Below are positions 1 through 11,515 of a stretch of 64,000 nt of DNA, piece by piece. The stretch's first letter is position 1, and the number at the start of each line of letters is the position of its first letter. The notes below the pieces were generated by a model that saw nothing but the letters and a program-made list of their open reading frames with translations, was not told where the DNA came from and did not search any database. The position numbers were made by a program, and so were the translations under genes. This DNA comes from Balamuthia mandrillaris (Eukaryota > Discosea > Longamoebia > Balamuthiidae), in assembly GCA_031835245.1 (NCBI GenBank), contig JAVKOQ010000036.1, positions 191,001 to 255,000 of the forward strand. Direction: 5' to 3'.

Positions 1-19
1 AAGAACAAAAAACAAAAGG

Positions 20-1807
20 TCACGGTTTTTCGCGAGACGAGCCGATGCTGGTGCGACGTTCCCTATGCGCGCCGCCTTGTTCCATCTCCGCATGCGAACT
101 GCTTCGCAACAACCGTGACTGTCGACGAGCTTGCCACTCTGCCGAGTTTCGGTGCTTTGATGATGATGTTGTTACTGTCTTTATGCTGGATGCTGATGCT
201 GTTGCTGAAGCTTTTGTCTTCTTTGAGCCGCCCGAACTTGTTCCTTTGAACGTCTTTCTGTTACTTCCGGGCTTCTTCTCTTTCTCTTTCTCCTTCTCTT
301 TTTCTTTTTCTTTCTCTTTTGCAACGATGACAGTTGGAATGATGGCTTGAAGCGGGCTATCTTCTTCAACAGAAGAACCGGCTGTTGCAGACAAAGAAGA
401 TGATTCGTCGTCTGAAGTAGAAGAACGCGAAGCATCTAACTCACCAGGAAGAAATAAGTTTCTTGGGCTTGGTTCTGCTTCGCTTGAGTCTTGGCTCGAC
501 TCATCATCGTCATCATCTTCATCACTGCTGAAAATAGCAGCCAAATCTTCCATCATCTTTTGCCTTTCAAACGATTGTTGTCGTTTGTTACGAGAGAAGG
601 ACCTCTCTCCAAGTCCTAACCCTGCGGAACCTACCGTTGTTGTTCTCTTTGTGATCTCCACAATCTTCTTGATGCCTGCTCCTGGCGCCAAGAAACCCAA
701 TGAAGGTCGAAGTTTGTTGTTTGTGTTGCTGTTGTTGTCCTGAGTGGTTGGCGAACAAGGAGGTGAAGAAGAAGTGGGAGAAGCGTAGGAGCCTCCTTCT
801 CCGTTCTCATCATCAGCGTCCCCTTGGACAATATCTCCGTTTTTAGTACGTTTGTAGAAAGAGTTGGAGCGAATGTTGCGAGTGAGATAACTAATGTTTT
901 CTTTGGAGAGGATGGAGGCATTGTTCCATGAGTTGCGCTGGCGACGCTCTTGTGAGCTATCCATGCTTTCGGAGCGCGAGGGAATGGCTGAAGAGAAGCT
1001 GTCCGTTGTTTCTTTAGGAAGTCAAACGAGAGACAGAAAAACAAAAGTTAAAGAACGAACAGAGGAAAAGAAGGAAGCAGAAAGTAAGAAAGCATATAGA
1101 AGTATGAAGAACGCGAGATAAAAGTAAAAGGAAGAGAAAAGAAAAGAAAAGAAAGTTACTCTTTTTGACAAAGTCGAAACTGCTACGAATAGGGAAAGCT
1201 CCAGCAATGCTGATATTATTCCCGCTCTTCTTCTTTTTGGTCGGCAGTTGGCTCATCGACTGATGCGCATTCGAAGATGCTGAGCTTTTCGCCGTCGGCG
1301 AACCTTTTTGTTGCTGCTGCTTTCCATCGTTGACCAAAGAAGGCGAAGAGTTGGAGGCTGTTATTCCTCGGTGTGGAGCCAACAACAGCCCAATCGCCAA
1401 ACGAGCTCTTCTGCTGATGAGATAGCTTTCGGTCATCAACGGCGCTCTCAGCCAAATGTACTCACACGTGTCCATCGACTCGTTCTTTTTGCTGCTTCGC
1501 GAAGGTCGAATGTATTTCTCGTCTATGAGGATTTGAAGGAGGGCTATTGCTTCGTCTCTGTCTTTGAGCCATCGTTTCGTGAGCCGCCTCTCCATCAACC
1601 AGTCTGATGCTTCTTTGCCTTTGTATTGTTGTTGTAGTTGTCGTCGTCGTCGGTTTGTGTTACTCTTATGCGAAGAAATAAACAATACAGGAACAGGAAA
1701 GAAGGAGACAGAGAGAAGAAAGAAGAAACGAAGCAAAAAGGAAGCAAAGATGAAGAAGCAAAAAAAGAAGGACCACAAATAGGAAGAAAAAAACGAATAC
1801 CAAATTC

Positions 1808-1843
<36 letters not shown>

Positions 1844-2178
1844 AAGAGGAACAAGAAAACGCAGTGCTCACCTTTAAAACGATCATAGTATGGATCGCCC
1901 AATAGCAGAGTGCCAATACCATGCTTTTCGCTCAACATAGCAGCAGCAACAAATTGCAAGGCTTCCCGTCTGCCAAACGAGCTCTCTTCTTGGTCGTCCA
2001 CCTCCGCTTCGGCAGCGCTGGTGGAGTTTCGCATGCTATCATAGCCGGTGGGCTCGTGTTTGGTCTTGTTGTTGTCGGCGGAAGCGGAGGAAGGCGCCAG
2101 CAGATCCGCCGTTTGGGAGGGCGAAAAGTTTCGAAAGTCCACCGAGTTGCTTTTGGCATGTCGAACAACCTTGGCCAT
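20..2178 (-). CDS. DEP-domain protein, three exons
   Basis: Model: complement(join(20..1011,1160..1618,1872..2178)), 585 residues, phase-consistent at both junctions. Splicing exon 1 to exon 2 restores the run FKGKEASDWLMERR, the typical core of a DEP domain (about residues 85-150), a small fold that recruits signalling proteins to membranes or receptors. The rest is low-complexity, rich in Ser, acidic residues and KE repeats (about 256-320 bases), with no other domain I recognise. A signalling or trafficking adaptor is inferred from the DEP domain alone. Intron 1 carries a (GA)n microsatellite at about 1810-1840. The start ATG follows a TATATATAC stretch directly. The gene is divergent from the coiled-coil gene beginning near 2511. 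Confidence 0.8.
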
Positions 2179-2510
2179 GGTATATATACAATAGAAACTT
2201 CCCTCCTTTGTTTTTTGCCAGCAGCAAAAAGGAAACGAAAGGAGGGCAAGTGTAGCCGTGCGTCTGGTCTTCTTTTATTTGCGGTATCGCGGTTTTTCTT
2301 CGTTTGTTCAACACTGCACCTATAATAATAAAAAAAAATAAATTAACAAATGAGGCGAAAGGGCGGGCAACGCTTCATTAATGATTTGGTTAATCATGCC
2401 TTTCGATCGATCGGCTCCCCAAAAAATTGAAATTCGATTGGCCGAGATAAAGCTTTGTCGGTATTCAATTTAATTTTTACGTCGACACGAATTAGAGGCA
2501 CCACACAGGA
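2179..2510. promoter_or_regulatory. Divergent intergenic region between DEP and coiled-coil genes
   Basis: A 330-base AT-rich spacer between two divergent genes. It holds a TATATATAC stretch next to the minus-strand start and a GTCGAC hexamer at 2481-2486. A second GTCGAC at 2540-2545 lies just inside the longest plus-strand ORF. GTCGAC recurs in many upstream regions of this window. No gene is seen in it. The promoter role is inferred from position. Confidence 0.4.
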
Positions 2511-5403
2511 ATGCTAAGAATCGTAACCATATTATTATTGTCGACACTTGAAGCGGTCAGCCAAAAAAAACGTAGCAGCACGCGAAAGAACGTAGCGAAG
2601 AAAGAAGAGAGGATGTGGCTGCGCACGGTGAAGCCGCCAAGGAGAACAACGGCGATGATGGTTCAACCTCTGTTGGAACACACCAGCGACCGTCAGGAGC
2701 AGCATCCATCGCTGCCGCTACTGCCACCAGCAGCGGCATCCACCCAACGGAAAGAGAACGGCAGCAGGGAAGATGAGAAGCAAAGGATAATGAAGGAAGG
2801 CATCCATGCCGCCGAAAGAGTAGAACAACACGGAGGAGGTGATGAAGGTCCCACAAGACAAGGTGGACAGGACGTAAAAGTAGCATACCTGTCTCATCGC
2901 CAGCACTCGGCTCTTTCCTCTTCTCTGTCTGTAGCTACATCGCCAACAGTGAAAGAGGCAGTGGGCAGAAAATCAGAGGCTGCAACAAAGGCCATCGAAC
3001 TGCATGAAAAACGCATCTGGGAGACGGTGGGGAGGATCAAACGCATGTCGGCGTTCATGACGGTAAACCTGAGGTGCTACGAGCAATTCATCCAGAGGGC
3101 TAACACTATCAAAACGGAGAATGACAGATTGAAGGTTAGTCCAAAGTAGTCATTAGAACTTCATGCTCTTTTTCTCTTCTTCTTCTCGAGTCTCTACTCT
3201 ATCTTACCCGGAGTCATGCAATAGGCACTTTTTCAAGACATCGCAGCCGGTTGCATGAAAGAAATCAGAAGCATGCACGTAGAACTTCAGAGGATGAGGG
3301 CTCAAGTTGCACAAATTCCAGTTTCCTCAAGATACATGCTCACTGAGGCGATGCAACATATCCTGCTTGCGCATGTAATTGCTCAGCCATCTGCACGTTG
3401 GTTGGGTTCTGGCTCCATTCACTGCTAACTTTATATTTGTTGTTAACTGCAGAACGAACAGATAATGCGAGAAGGAAAAGAGCACGAGAAAAACATGAAC
3501 GAGGTAACACACTAAAAAACCCAAATGAGAAAACTTGGGGGGAGAGAGAGAAGAGAGAAGAGAGCAGAGAGAAGACAATCAAATCTTACACAGTAATAAT
3601 ATGATCATAGGCATGGAATCGATCTGTAAGTCTTACGCAACTTACACACCATTACAAAGCCCAAGAAAAGAAGTTCAAAGAAGCACTCTCACGTTTAGCT
3701 GGTTTGCTGCGATCGTTTCTGCATCATTCTTTTGAACACTAACAACACGTCTATTTCTGTAGAGCAAAACAAAAAGTTAGCAGACGAACTGGAACACAAC
3801 AAAAACGTTATCCATCAACAAAAACAGCAACAAGAAGAAAGGGATAAAGAGAGTAACAATAACCAAGCACAAGCACAGGAATACAAAGACGAAATAGCAC
3901 GATTGACCGGTTTGTTTTGAGCAGCACCAATCGTTGAAACTAAAAATCTAATTGCTATAGTCATCGTCCTATTTGTTCAGATGAAAACAAGAGATTAATT
4001 GGCGAATTGGAATATAGCAACTTCATCATCGCCCGACAAAAACAACAAGCAGCAGACGCAATAGCAGCAGAACAAGAACGAGAACGAGAACGAGAACGAG
4101 AACGAGAACGAGAACGAGAACGAGAGGACAGGCAAAAACAAGAGAAAGAAGCTAAAGCAATAGCAGAAGAACGAGAACGAGAACGAGAACGAGAAGCAGA
4201 AGCAGAAGCAGAAGCAGAAGCAGAAACAGAAGCAGAAGCAGAAGCAGAAGCAGAAGCAGAAGCAGGTGATGAAGATGGAACTGAGGAAGATGAAGAAGAA
4301 GGAGAAGGAGAAGAATGTCCATGTTGGGACGAAGATGCAGATCCTCTTCCTCACGACGATATTCCACCACTCTCATCGCCATCATTCCAAACGAGTGTCG
4401 AAGAAGAGGAAAATACATCAGTTCTCAAATTGAGCTCTTGTAGCATTTGTATTCATTGTGGCCGCTTCAAGAGTAGCGAGAAATTGGAAGGGACACAAGC
4501 GCATGACGATGAGGATACTGGTAAAGACAAAGAACGACTTGCGAACTTGGCGCTACGAATGAGATCGGAGGTGGAAGCATTGCAAGGAGATGTGGATGAA
4601 TGCCGTATGCTGCAGCAGCAAACCAAAAGCAACGTAGTTGCTTGTTTACAGCAGGTGAGGCCATTGGTAACGCTGCTACAACAAAGGAATAGGATCCAGC
4701 ACCAGAAAATGAAGGTAAGAAAAAAGATTAGGAAGAATGAAGAGGAGAGGACAGAAAAGACGAAAAAAAAAGGTGCAAGGAACATCACTAACCTACCGTA
4801 CCAGCAACAAGAAGTGGAGATTCTTGACTTACAAACAACAGTAAGGCAGCTCACCGAAAATGCATCCTCCGCTCCGTACAGCGAGCAACAAGCAACAGTT
4901 TCGTTGATACAACAACTCGAAGTAAACCCATCTTCTCTTCCTTCTCTCGCTCCTCTCTGCTCTGCTCTGCTCTTCCTCTCTCTCCTCTTCCAGCAAATCT
5001 TAAATTCTTCTGCCAAATACAGAACGAAAACAAAACATTATGTGAGCTTTGTGAAAGATGGAAAGGAGAAGTGGAGAAGAGCAGAACGCACCTTCAAGTC
5101 GCCCTATCTAAACTCGCCGAAACACTCAAGAAGGAGGAAGAAGGAAAAGAAAGAGTGGAATCGATTAACTATTGGCAAGGTAAGCAAGAACTTTTGCTTG
5201 CTGAGTGTTCTTTTTAAACACTGACACGCGTTGGGGGATGGAAAAAAGCATACCGAAACAATCTGGACCGCGTCCTGTCGGATGAGGCTCACATTTTCAA
5301 AGTAATCAACACCCAACAAGAGGCAAAGACAAGGAGGACGACGAACCGAAAGAAGCAGCCGCCGCAGCAACGAAGAGGATTAAAAAGAAAGATGTTACTG
5401 TAG
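2511..5403 (+). CDS. Coiled-coil protein, nine exons
   Basis: Model: join(2511..3134,3225..3374,3453..3503,3671..3701,3763..3909,3981..4714,4805..4921,5023..5179,5249..5403), 721 residues, all phases consistent. The protein is Gln-, Glu- and Lys-rich with heptad-like stretches. Examples are SRLAEQNKKLADELEHNKN and the similar TDENKRLIGELEYSNF in the next exon, which suggests exon duplication. ER and EA dipeptide repeats (about 4072-4123 and 4193-4264) give a charged single-helix-like segment. A CxxC-xn-CxxC-like cluster (CSICIHCGRF) lies near codon 370. No catalytic domain is recognised; a structural role is inferred. The start is uncertain: ATG 2613 is an alternative, because a promoter-like GTCGAC falls inside the longer N-terminus. 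Confidence 0.7.
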
Positions 5404-5890
5404 GGAACAGCTCACGGCAAATCCCCCTCAACAAACAAGAACAGCAAACGAGCAAAAGGTTCACCATAGTTAGCATAGTTGTTGATCTTCGTTTTGTTGT
5501 CTTTGTTTTGGTTTTTTTTGGTGAAATTTTTTTGGGGTTCTGATTTTTTTCGGACTGGACATTTTTTTGCCTTGTTCCAAGGCGCGTTGCTCCTCCAAAT
5601 GGCGCTTACAGAGCTATCAGACACCTTGATGTGGGTGCCTCTCGGCGTTGATGTTACCCTCCGACAGCCTGAATTTCTGAACCTAGATTCCAACTGCAAC
5701 ATTGACACACGGCGGTACCCTAACCGAGTACCAATATACCTCATTTCCCGTATAAAATGTATCCTTTATGAGAATTGATGGTATAACGTGTGTTGTCCAG
5801 TGCTCAAAACGAACTCGTTTTTAACCCGGTTTTTTTTTTGTTTTTTTTTTTTGTTTTTTTGATGGTAGATGATACACACAAAAAGTTGGG
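5404..5890. other. Intergenic region, convergent 3' ends
   Basis: Spacer between the ends of the coiled-coil gene (+) and the MYND gene (-). It contains T-rich runs and a roughly 100-codon open frame on each strand (around 5412-5778). Neither has recognisable similarity, domain or splice structure. I see no gene that can be supported. Confidence 0.4.
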
Positions 5891-6736
5891 TTATGAGGAT
5901 TGTTTGGGAGGAGGAGCACATTCCTGGCGATGACCTCCCTGCCAGTGCGACAGCTGACAATCCCTACCACAGTAGCGCACGGCCTTGCAGCGAGAGCACA
6001 GCTTTGTTGCATTACTGCGGCCACACATCGCGCATTGCTTGCTGCAGGGGAAAAAAAATTTTTTTAGAAGCCTAAAGGGAGGGAAGAAGGAGAAGAAAAG
6101 GAGGTTCACGCACTCTTCCGAGCTGCTGGCATCATCGCCAGCGTCCGAAGGAGTCTCGGCAAAGTACTGACGCACCGCCACGACAGGCCCTTGCGGACCC
6201 ACCGACACCGACCCTTCCTTCCGCAGCTGGGGTGGTGGCTCCAGCTCCCCAAACAAAGGGGACCGGCTCATGCACTCACGGGAGCACAGCAGATGGGGCT
6301 TTACGTGCATCTTGCAGCCACAACGGTGGAGAGGGGTCTTGGTGGCGAGGCCGCGACCTTCCTCGCTGCAGCAGCGACGGCGGGTGTGGTGTTGACAGAT
6401 TTCTAGGCACAGAATACCAGCGCAAGCCTTGCCGTTGGGGCTCTGACAAGCAGGACAGCGGACACCCTCCCAAGTATTAGCGCTACTGTTGTTATTATTC
6501 TGGTCACCCCCAGTGCAGCAATGATCGCAGGGAACGGCGCGGCAGACCTGCGACTCGCCGTGCTGCTTGGCGAGCATCTCTTTGAACTGGCCCTGGAAGA
6601 ATTGGATGGTCAGCCCGCCCACCTTCGAGGAACAAGTGGGACAGTTGGCAAAGTCCTTGCAGACAGCGCCAGGCTCCGCCTGGCAGGCTTTGGCTCGCGC
6701 TTGTTCGGTTGTTGTTGGCACGCTATCGCTGCTCAT
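5891..6736 (-). CDS. Cys-rich protein with C-terminal MYND zinc finger
   Basis: Model: complement(join(5891..6041,6114..6736)), 257 residues. The intron uses donor GTGCGT and acceptor CTGCAG and rejoins in phase 2. The C-terminal 45 residues form a MYND finger: CAMCGRSN, then CSRCKAVRYC, then a closing His/Cys pair, with the usual C-x2-C spacing. MYND fingers bind proline-rich partners in transcription and chromatin regulators. The N-terminal 190 residues hold many extra CxxC pairs (NCPTCSS, CDHCC, RCPACQS, RCGCKMH, LLCSREC) and may form an additional zinc-binding module that I do not recognise. The start chosen is the first ATG after the promoter-like element at 6780-6810. A regulatory role is inferred. 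Confidence 0.75.
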   Translation of the reverse strand: MSSDSVPTTTEQARAKACQAEPGAVCKDFANCPTCSSKVGGLTIQFFQGQFKEMLAKQHGESQVCRAVPCDHCCTGGDQNNNNSSANTWEGVRCPACQSPNGKACAGILCLEICQHHTRRRCCSEEGRGLATKTPLHRCGCKMHVKPHLLCSRECMSRSPLFGELEPPPQLRKEGSVSVGPQGPVVAVRQYFAETPSDAGDDASSSEECVNLLFFSFFPPFRLLKKFFFPCSKQCAMCGRSNATKLCSRCKAVRYCGRDCQLSHWQGGHRQECAPPPKQSS

Positions 6737-6779
6737 CTCTCTCTCTTCTGCTTTCTTGTCACGTTGTATAACTTTTCGC

Positions 6780-6810
6780 GTCGACGTGAAACTATTTCCG
6801 TGACGACACG
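6780..6810 (-). promoter_or_regulatory. Upstream motif pair of the MYND gene
   Basis: On the minus strand the inverted-repeat 12-mer CGTGTCGTCACG (6799-6810) is followed by GTCGAC (6780-6785), 44-75 bases upstream of the MYND gene ATG. The same 12-mer, with GTCGAC nearby, lies upstream of the PPR gene, and a one-base variant upstream of the acylase. A core promoter or transcription-factor site is inferred from the recurrence. Confidence 0.45.
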
Positions 6811-7493
6811 AAAGGATTTTAACCCTTTTCCATTTTTTATTTGGCCCAAAAAGGTTTTTTTTTTTTATTTGTGGTGTCTTTTCGACGAAGAAGGAAGGCC
6901 ACAAGGGGGGGAAACAAGACTTGGTCCAAGAGGCGGTATACAGAGCGAGAGAGATTACCGACATGCAAGAGAGAGAGAGAGAGAAGGCCCCACATGACGC
7001 GAAAGGGAGCTAGCATTCGTGTGGCCATATCCAAACTTCTTCCGCTCTTCCTTCTCCGCCTATGTACGGTCCTTCTTGTCGCTTCATTCCCTCCCTTCTT
7101 TCGGGCATGGACGTTGTTCGAATTCCTATTGGAAAAGTGACGTCATTTATCTAGACACATCTGATTTACGATTGGTGCAATCATCAGTTCCGTTACACCG
7201 ACCCCTCGTTCACTGTAATTTAAGAAATAATGGCAATAAAAATTATTTGACGAGAAAGAAAAGCGAAAAATAAAATAGCGAGAGAGAGAAGCCGCAATAA
7301 CCACAACCGTTACCCTCCCTCCAAGTCTTTGGTCCTTTGGTCGAAAACCAAGGTATAATGTTCTCTTTCCGCTTGCGTCTTCCCAAAAAAACTGATCCCC
7401 CTTTTTTTTTTTCAAAAAAAAAAAAATACAAACAAAAAATCAGAGTTTAGAAAGAAAAAATAAACAGAGAATAAAAATAAAGTGTACAACAAG
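6811..7493. other. Divergent intergenic region, MYND and LIM genes
   Basis: About 680 bases upstream of the LIM/CH gene and the MYND gene. It contains GA-rich stretches (6950-6985) and A-rich runs near 7410-7480 directly before the LIM gene start. Short open frames here show no domain. No gene is supported. Confidence 0.4.
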
Positions 7494-10400
7494 ATGGCCA
7501 ACAGAGTGAACAACCCGTTCCTGCAGATGGACAAGAAGAAGCAGGAAGAGGAGGAGGCCTTTCGCCGACAAATGGAGGAAAGGCTTCGCAAGCGCGAGGA
7601 AATGGAGAAGCGGAAGCAACTCGGGCTAGACCCGCTGCCCGAAGACGACCACTCCGCCGCCAAAGAGCGGGAGGAGAGCGAGAGCGAGCAACAACGACGA
7701 AAGGAACAACAGGAAGAGGCGGAGCGAAAAGAGGCACAACGACTGGAAAAAGAGCGACAGATCCAGTTCGAGTTGGAGGAGAAGGAACGCATTGAGAGGT
7801 TGAGGCTGGAAAAGCTGAAGGAGATCGAGGAGGTCAAACAGGAAGTTGGAAAGAACAAGAAGCCCTTCAACCCCTTCTTGGAGGCTGACAAGAAGCGACA
7901 AGAAGAGGAGGAGGCCATGCGTCGTCTCTATGAGGAGAAACTGAGGAAGAGACAGGAGGGAGGGGGCTCGCAAGAGCAACTGCCAAAAGTCGGAGAAGAA
8001 GAGAAAGGAGAGCAAAAAGAAGAAGCGAAAGAGAAGGAACGGAGCGAAGAGGAGGAGGAAGAGCAAAGAAGGGAGAGAGAACAGAAAGAGAAAGAAGAGG
8101 AAGAAAGGAAGAGAAAAGAAGAGGAAGAAGAAACAAAACGCAGGGAAGCGGAAGAAGAGGAAGAGAAACGAAGAACAGAAGAACAGGAACGTAGACAGAA
8201 AGAAGAAGAGGAAAGAGCAAGGCTTGAGAAAGAAGAGGAGGAGCGTAGAGTCGCGGAAGAGAAGGAAAGAGAAGAAGAGAAAAGAAGAATGGTTGAAGAA
8301 GAGGAAGCAAGAAAGAAGCAAGAAGAGGAGGAAAAAATAAGAAAAGAAGCTGAAGAGGAGGCAGAAAGAAAGAGAATAGAAGAAGAAGAAACAAGGAAAA
8401 GAGAAGAGGAGGAACGCAAACAAGCCGAAGAGGAAGAACGAAAGAGAAAAGAAGAGGAGGAAAGGAAAAGAAGAGAGGAGGAAGAGGAAGCTGAAAGAAA
8501 GAAGCAAGAAGAAGAGGAAAGGGCCAAGAAAGAAGAGGAGGAGCGAAGACTTGCCGAAGAGAAAGAAAGAAAACAACGAGAGGAGGAAGAAGCAGAAAGA
8601 AGAAGAATAGAGGAAGAGGAACAAGAAAAAGCAAGGAAGGTCGCTGAAGAAGAGGAGGCACGAAGAAAGGCTGAGGAGGAAGAAAGAAAGAGGAGAGAAG
8701 AGGAGGAGGAAAGAAGAAGAAAAGAAGAGGAAGAAGAAAACGCAAGGAAGGCTGCTGAAGAAGAGGAAGCAAGGAGAAAGGCAGAAGAGGAAGAAAAAAA
8801 GAGGAAAGAAGAGGAGGAGGAAAGAAGAAGAAAAGAAGAGGAAGAAGAACGAGCAAGGAAGGCCGCTGAAGAAGAGGAGGCCCGAACAAAGGCAGAAGAG
8901 GAAGAAAGAAAGCGGAAAGAAGAGGAGGAGGAAAGAAGAAGAAAAGAAGAGGAAGAAGAACAAGCAAGGAAGGCCGCTGAAGAAGAGGAGGCACGAAGAA
9001 AGGCGGAGGAGGAGGAGGAAAGAAAGAAGGAGGAAGAAAGAAAGAGGAAAGAAGAAGAGGAAGAAAAAAGAAGAAAGGAAGAAGAGGAGGAAGAAAGAAG
9101 AAAAGCTGAAGAGGAAGCAAGAAAGAAGCAAGACGAGGAGGAAGCAAGGAAGAAGCAAGAAGAGGAAGAATCCGAACGGAAACGTAAACAAGCGGAAGAA
9201 GAAGCAGAAGCTGAACACCAACAAACCGCCCAACAGCAACAAGAGGAGAAGAAGACCACACCTAGAGTCTCCAACCCATTCCTCGAAGCTGACCGAAAGC
9301 GCCAAGAGGAAGAGGAAGCCGTGCGCCGTAAGCTCCTTGAGAAATGGTCTTCCAAGGAGGACATGAGCAACAAGACGGAGCAAGAAGGAAAGGAGGAAAC
9401 ACCTGCAACAACTCCCAGCGAACCAGCATCAGCGACACCAACCGCTGCTGCCTCTCCTCCAACGGACACGCTCCAAGTGGCCATGAAGATGGCAGAAGAG
9501 AGACGCTTACAGCTCCAGACCTCTGTTGCATCCAAAGAGCTTTTGGAGGATCTGTCTTCCTCCAAACCGACCGCAGAAGCTCTTCCCTCTGCAGTTACCA
9601 GTGGCAAGCTGCGAACTAGAAACAAAGCCGAGCCTGCCGCTTCTTCTCCTTCCCTCGCCCCTACTCTTTCTACTTCTCCGTCTGCCTCTCCTTCAACTCT
9701 TTCTCCCTCTCCTTCTCCTGCTCAACGAAGAGGCTTTACCGTTTCCGGTTCTGCCATCGTGGGACGTCCTCCTGCTGAGAAATCCGCTTCATCCTCCGCT
9801 TCTACTCGCTCGCCAAACATGGGCAAGGCCACCACTGACCCTTGTCACGTTTGTGGCAAGAGAGTGTACGCCACCGAAATGGTCAAAGTGGACGACATCA
9901 TCTTCCACAAGTTTTGCTTCCGCTGTGCTCATTGTAACAATACCCTCAAAGTGGGCACCTATGCCTCCCTTGAAGGCAGGTTTTACTGTAAGCCTCACTT
10001 CAAGCAGGTTCGTGTTATCTTCTTGTTCTTTATCTCATTCCCGTTTCTCTCTTGTGTTCTCATCATGCTCATTCGTTTTCTATACAGCTGTTCAAGACAA
10101 AAGGCAACTATGCGTCCGGTTTTGGCAACGACACCCCCATTGAACGTTGGGAGAAGTCCAAGTCCATGATTGGTGGCACTGTTCGCCCTAAAAGTCCCAC
10201 GCCAGCTGGAGGAGCTGACCGATCACCCCAACCGGCAGCACGTGCTGCTTCTTCAACCTCTATAACGACTAGCGGAGATGGAAAAGCCTCTGTGGACGCA
10301 GAGCTGGCAGCCCTTCGAAGCAGAGCTGAACAGAAACGTCGTGCTTTCACCGTTGGCAGCGTTCCTTCTTCCTCGTCTTCTGCTGTGGAGGCGCCGTTCT

Positions 10401-11489
10401 CTGCGGAGGAGAGCCAGTTGTGGATTTCCTACATTAATGAGCGTTTGAGGGATACCTCTTTGCCGGAGGTCAAGCGACGATTGCCCTTGGCAGCTGATCA
10501 CTCTGCATTTGCTGCTCTTGCTGACGGTGTTATCCTTTGGTTCGTTTGCTCTACTCTTCTTCTTTCTGCTTCATGCTTTATTTACTCTGTTGTTTTCTTT
10601 GCAGTAAATTTTTGGCAGAAATGGCACCATCTGCAGCCATTGATGAAAGAACTATTAACTTATTCGCGGTGGAAAAGTCAGTCAAAGTGGAGAACTGGAA
10701 CCTCTGCCTCAACTCTGGCAAAGCCATCGGCTGCCGCCTTAATCACATCTCCATCGACGATCTTATCGCCGCCGACGTATGTATTCTTGTGCTTGGTCCA
10801 ATTTCTTGTTCATCTTGTTCGTACATCTCTTATTTATTCTTTTACCGCTCTTATTTTCTGCCAACAGAAAGAAACAATGTTGTCTCTGATCTGGGAACTC
10901 ATCAAAGTAAACTTCTCTCTCTCTCTCTCTCTCTCTCTCCCTTCTTCCTACTCACACGATACCTCTTCTCAAATAATACAGGGAAGCTTGGTAGCGATGA
11001 TGCGCACTAACAAAGCTCGGTTGGAGCCAATTCTAGATGAGGAGAGCAATGAGTCTCTAACGGACGTTGCAGCTCTTGCTCCCGAGCAGATCCTGCTAAG
11101 ATGGCTCAACCTTTGCTTGGAACAAGGTGGGCATGCCCAAAGAGCCGTCGACCTCACCACCAGCGTCAAGGTGACTTTCCCTGTCTCTTTCCCTTTTTTC
11201 TTGCACTGGTTCTTTTTCACTTACACGAACAAACCAACCGCAGGACTCCAAAGCATACACGGTGTTGCTTCATCACTTGGCGCCACAGCAGTGCAGCTTG
11301 ATCGGCCTCCAAATGACGGAAGATTCGGAACGTGCTGAGTTGGTGGCCGAGGCTTCCATCAAACTTCTTTCTCAGCAACGCTCTTCTTCTTGTTCTCGCG
11401 TGACAACGGCACGCGGTTTGTTCGAAGGGAACTATCGTCAACACTTTAGTTTTCTGGCTCATCTCTTCTGTAGCAACATAAGCAACTAA
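7494..11489 (+). CDS. LIM domain plus tandem CH (fimbrin-type) actin-binding protein
   Basis: Model: join(7494..10007,10088..10539,10605..10776,10868..10906,10982..11170,11244..11489), 1,203 residues, all phases consistent. Order: a long E/K/R single-helix or coiled-coil segment (about residues 15-580); one LIM domain (about 784-838; CHVCGKRVY, HKFCFRCAHC, FYCKPHF); then two CH domains (about 945-1195) of fimbrin/plastin actin-binding type. Key stretches are ADGVILCKFLAEMAP, IDERTINLF, LCLNSGKAIGC and PEQILLRWLN. A module starting NPFL(Q/E)xDxKxQEEEEA occurs three times (near residues 7, 125 and 593). Dictyostelium ChLim also combines LIM and CH, so an actin-crosslinking or cortical role is likely. 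The glutamate-rich region leaves all antisense frames open, which is an artefact. Confidence 0.88.
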
Positions 11490-11515
11490 CAAAGTTTAGA
11501 AGGAAGCTTATGTTT

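Noticed and set aside
5412-5778. Roughly 100-codon frames on both strands of the 5.4-5.8 kb spacer
   Set aside because: No domain, biased composition, and location between convergent gene ends.
7626-9383. Long minus-strand open frames opposite the LIM gene (Leu/Phe/Ser-rich)
   Set aside because: They are the complement of GAA/GAG/AGA-rich helix codons. The plus strand has the conserved domains and splice sites.
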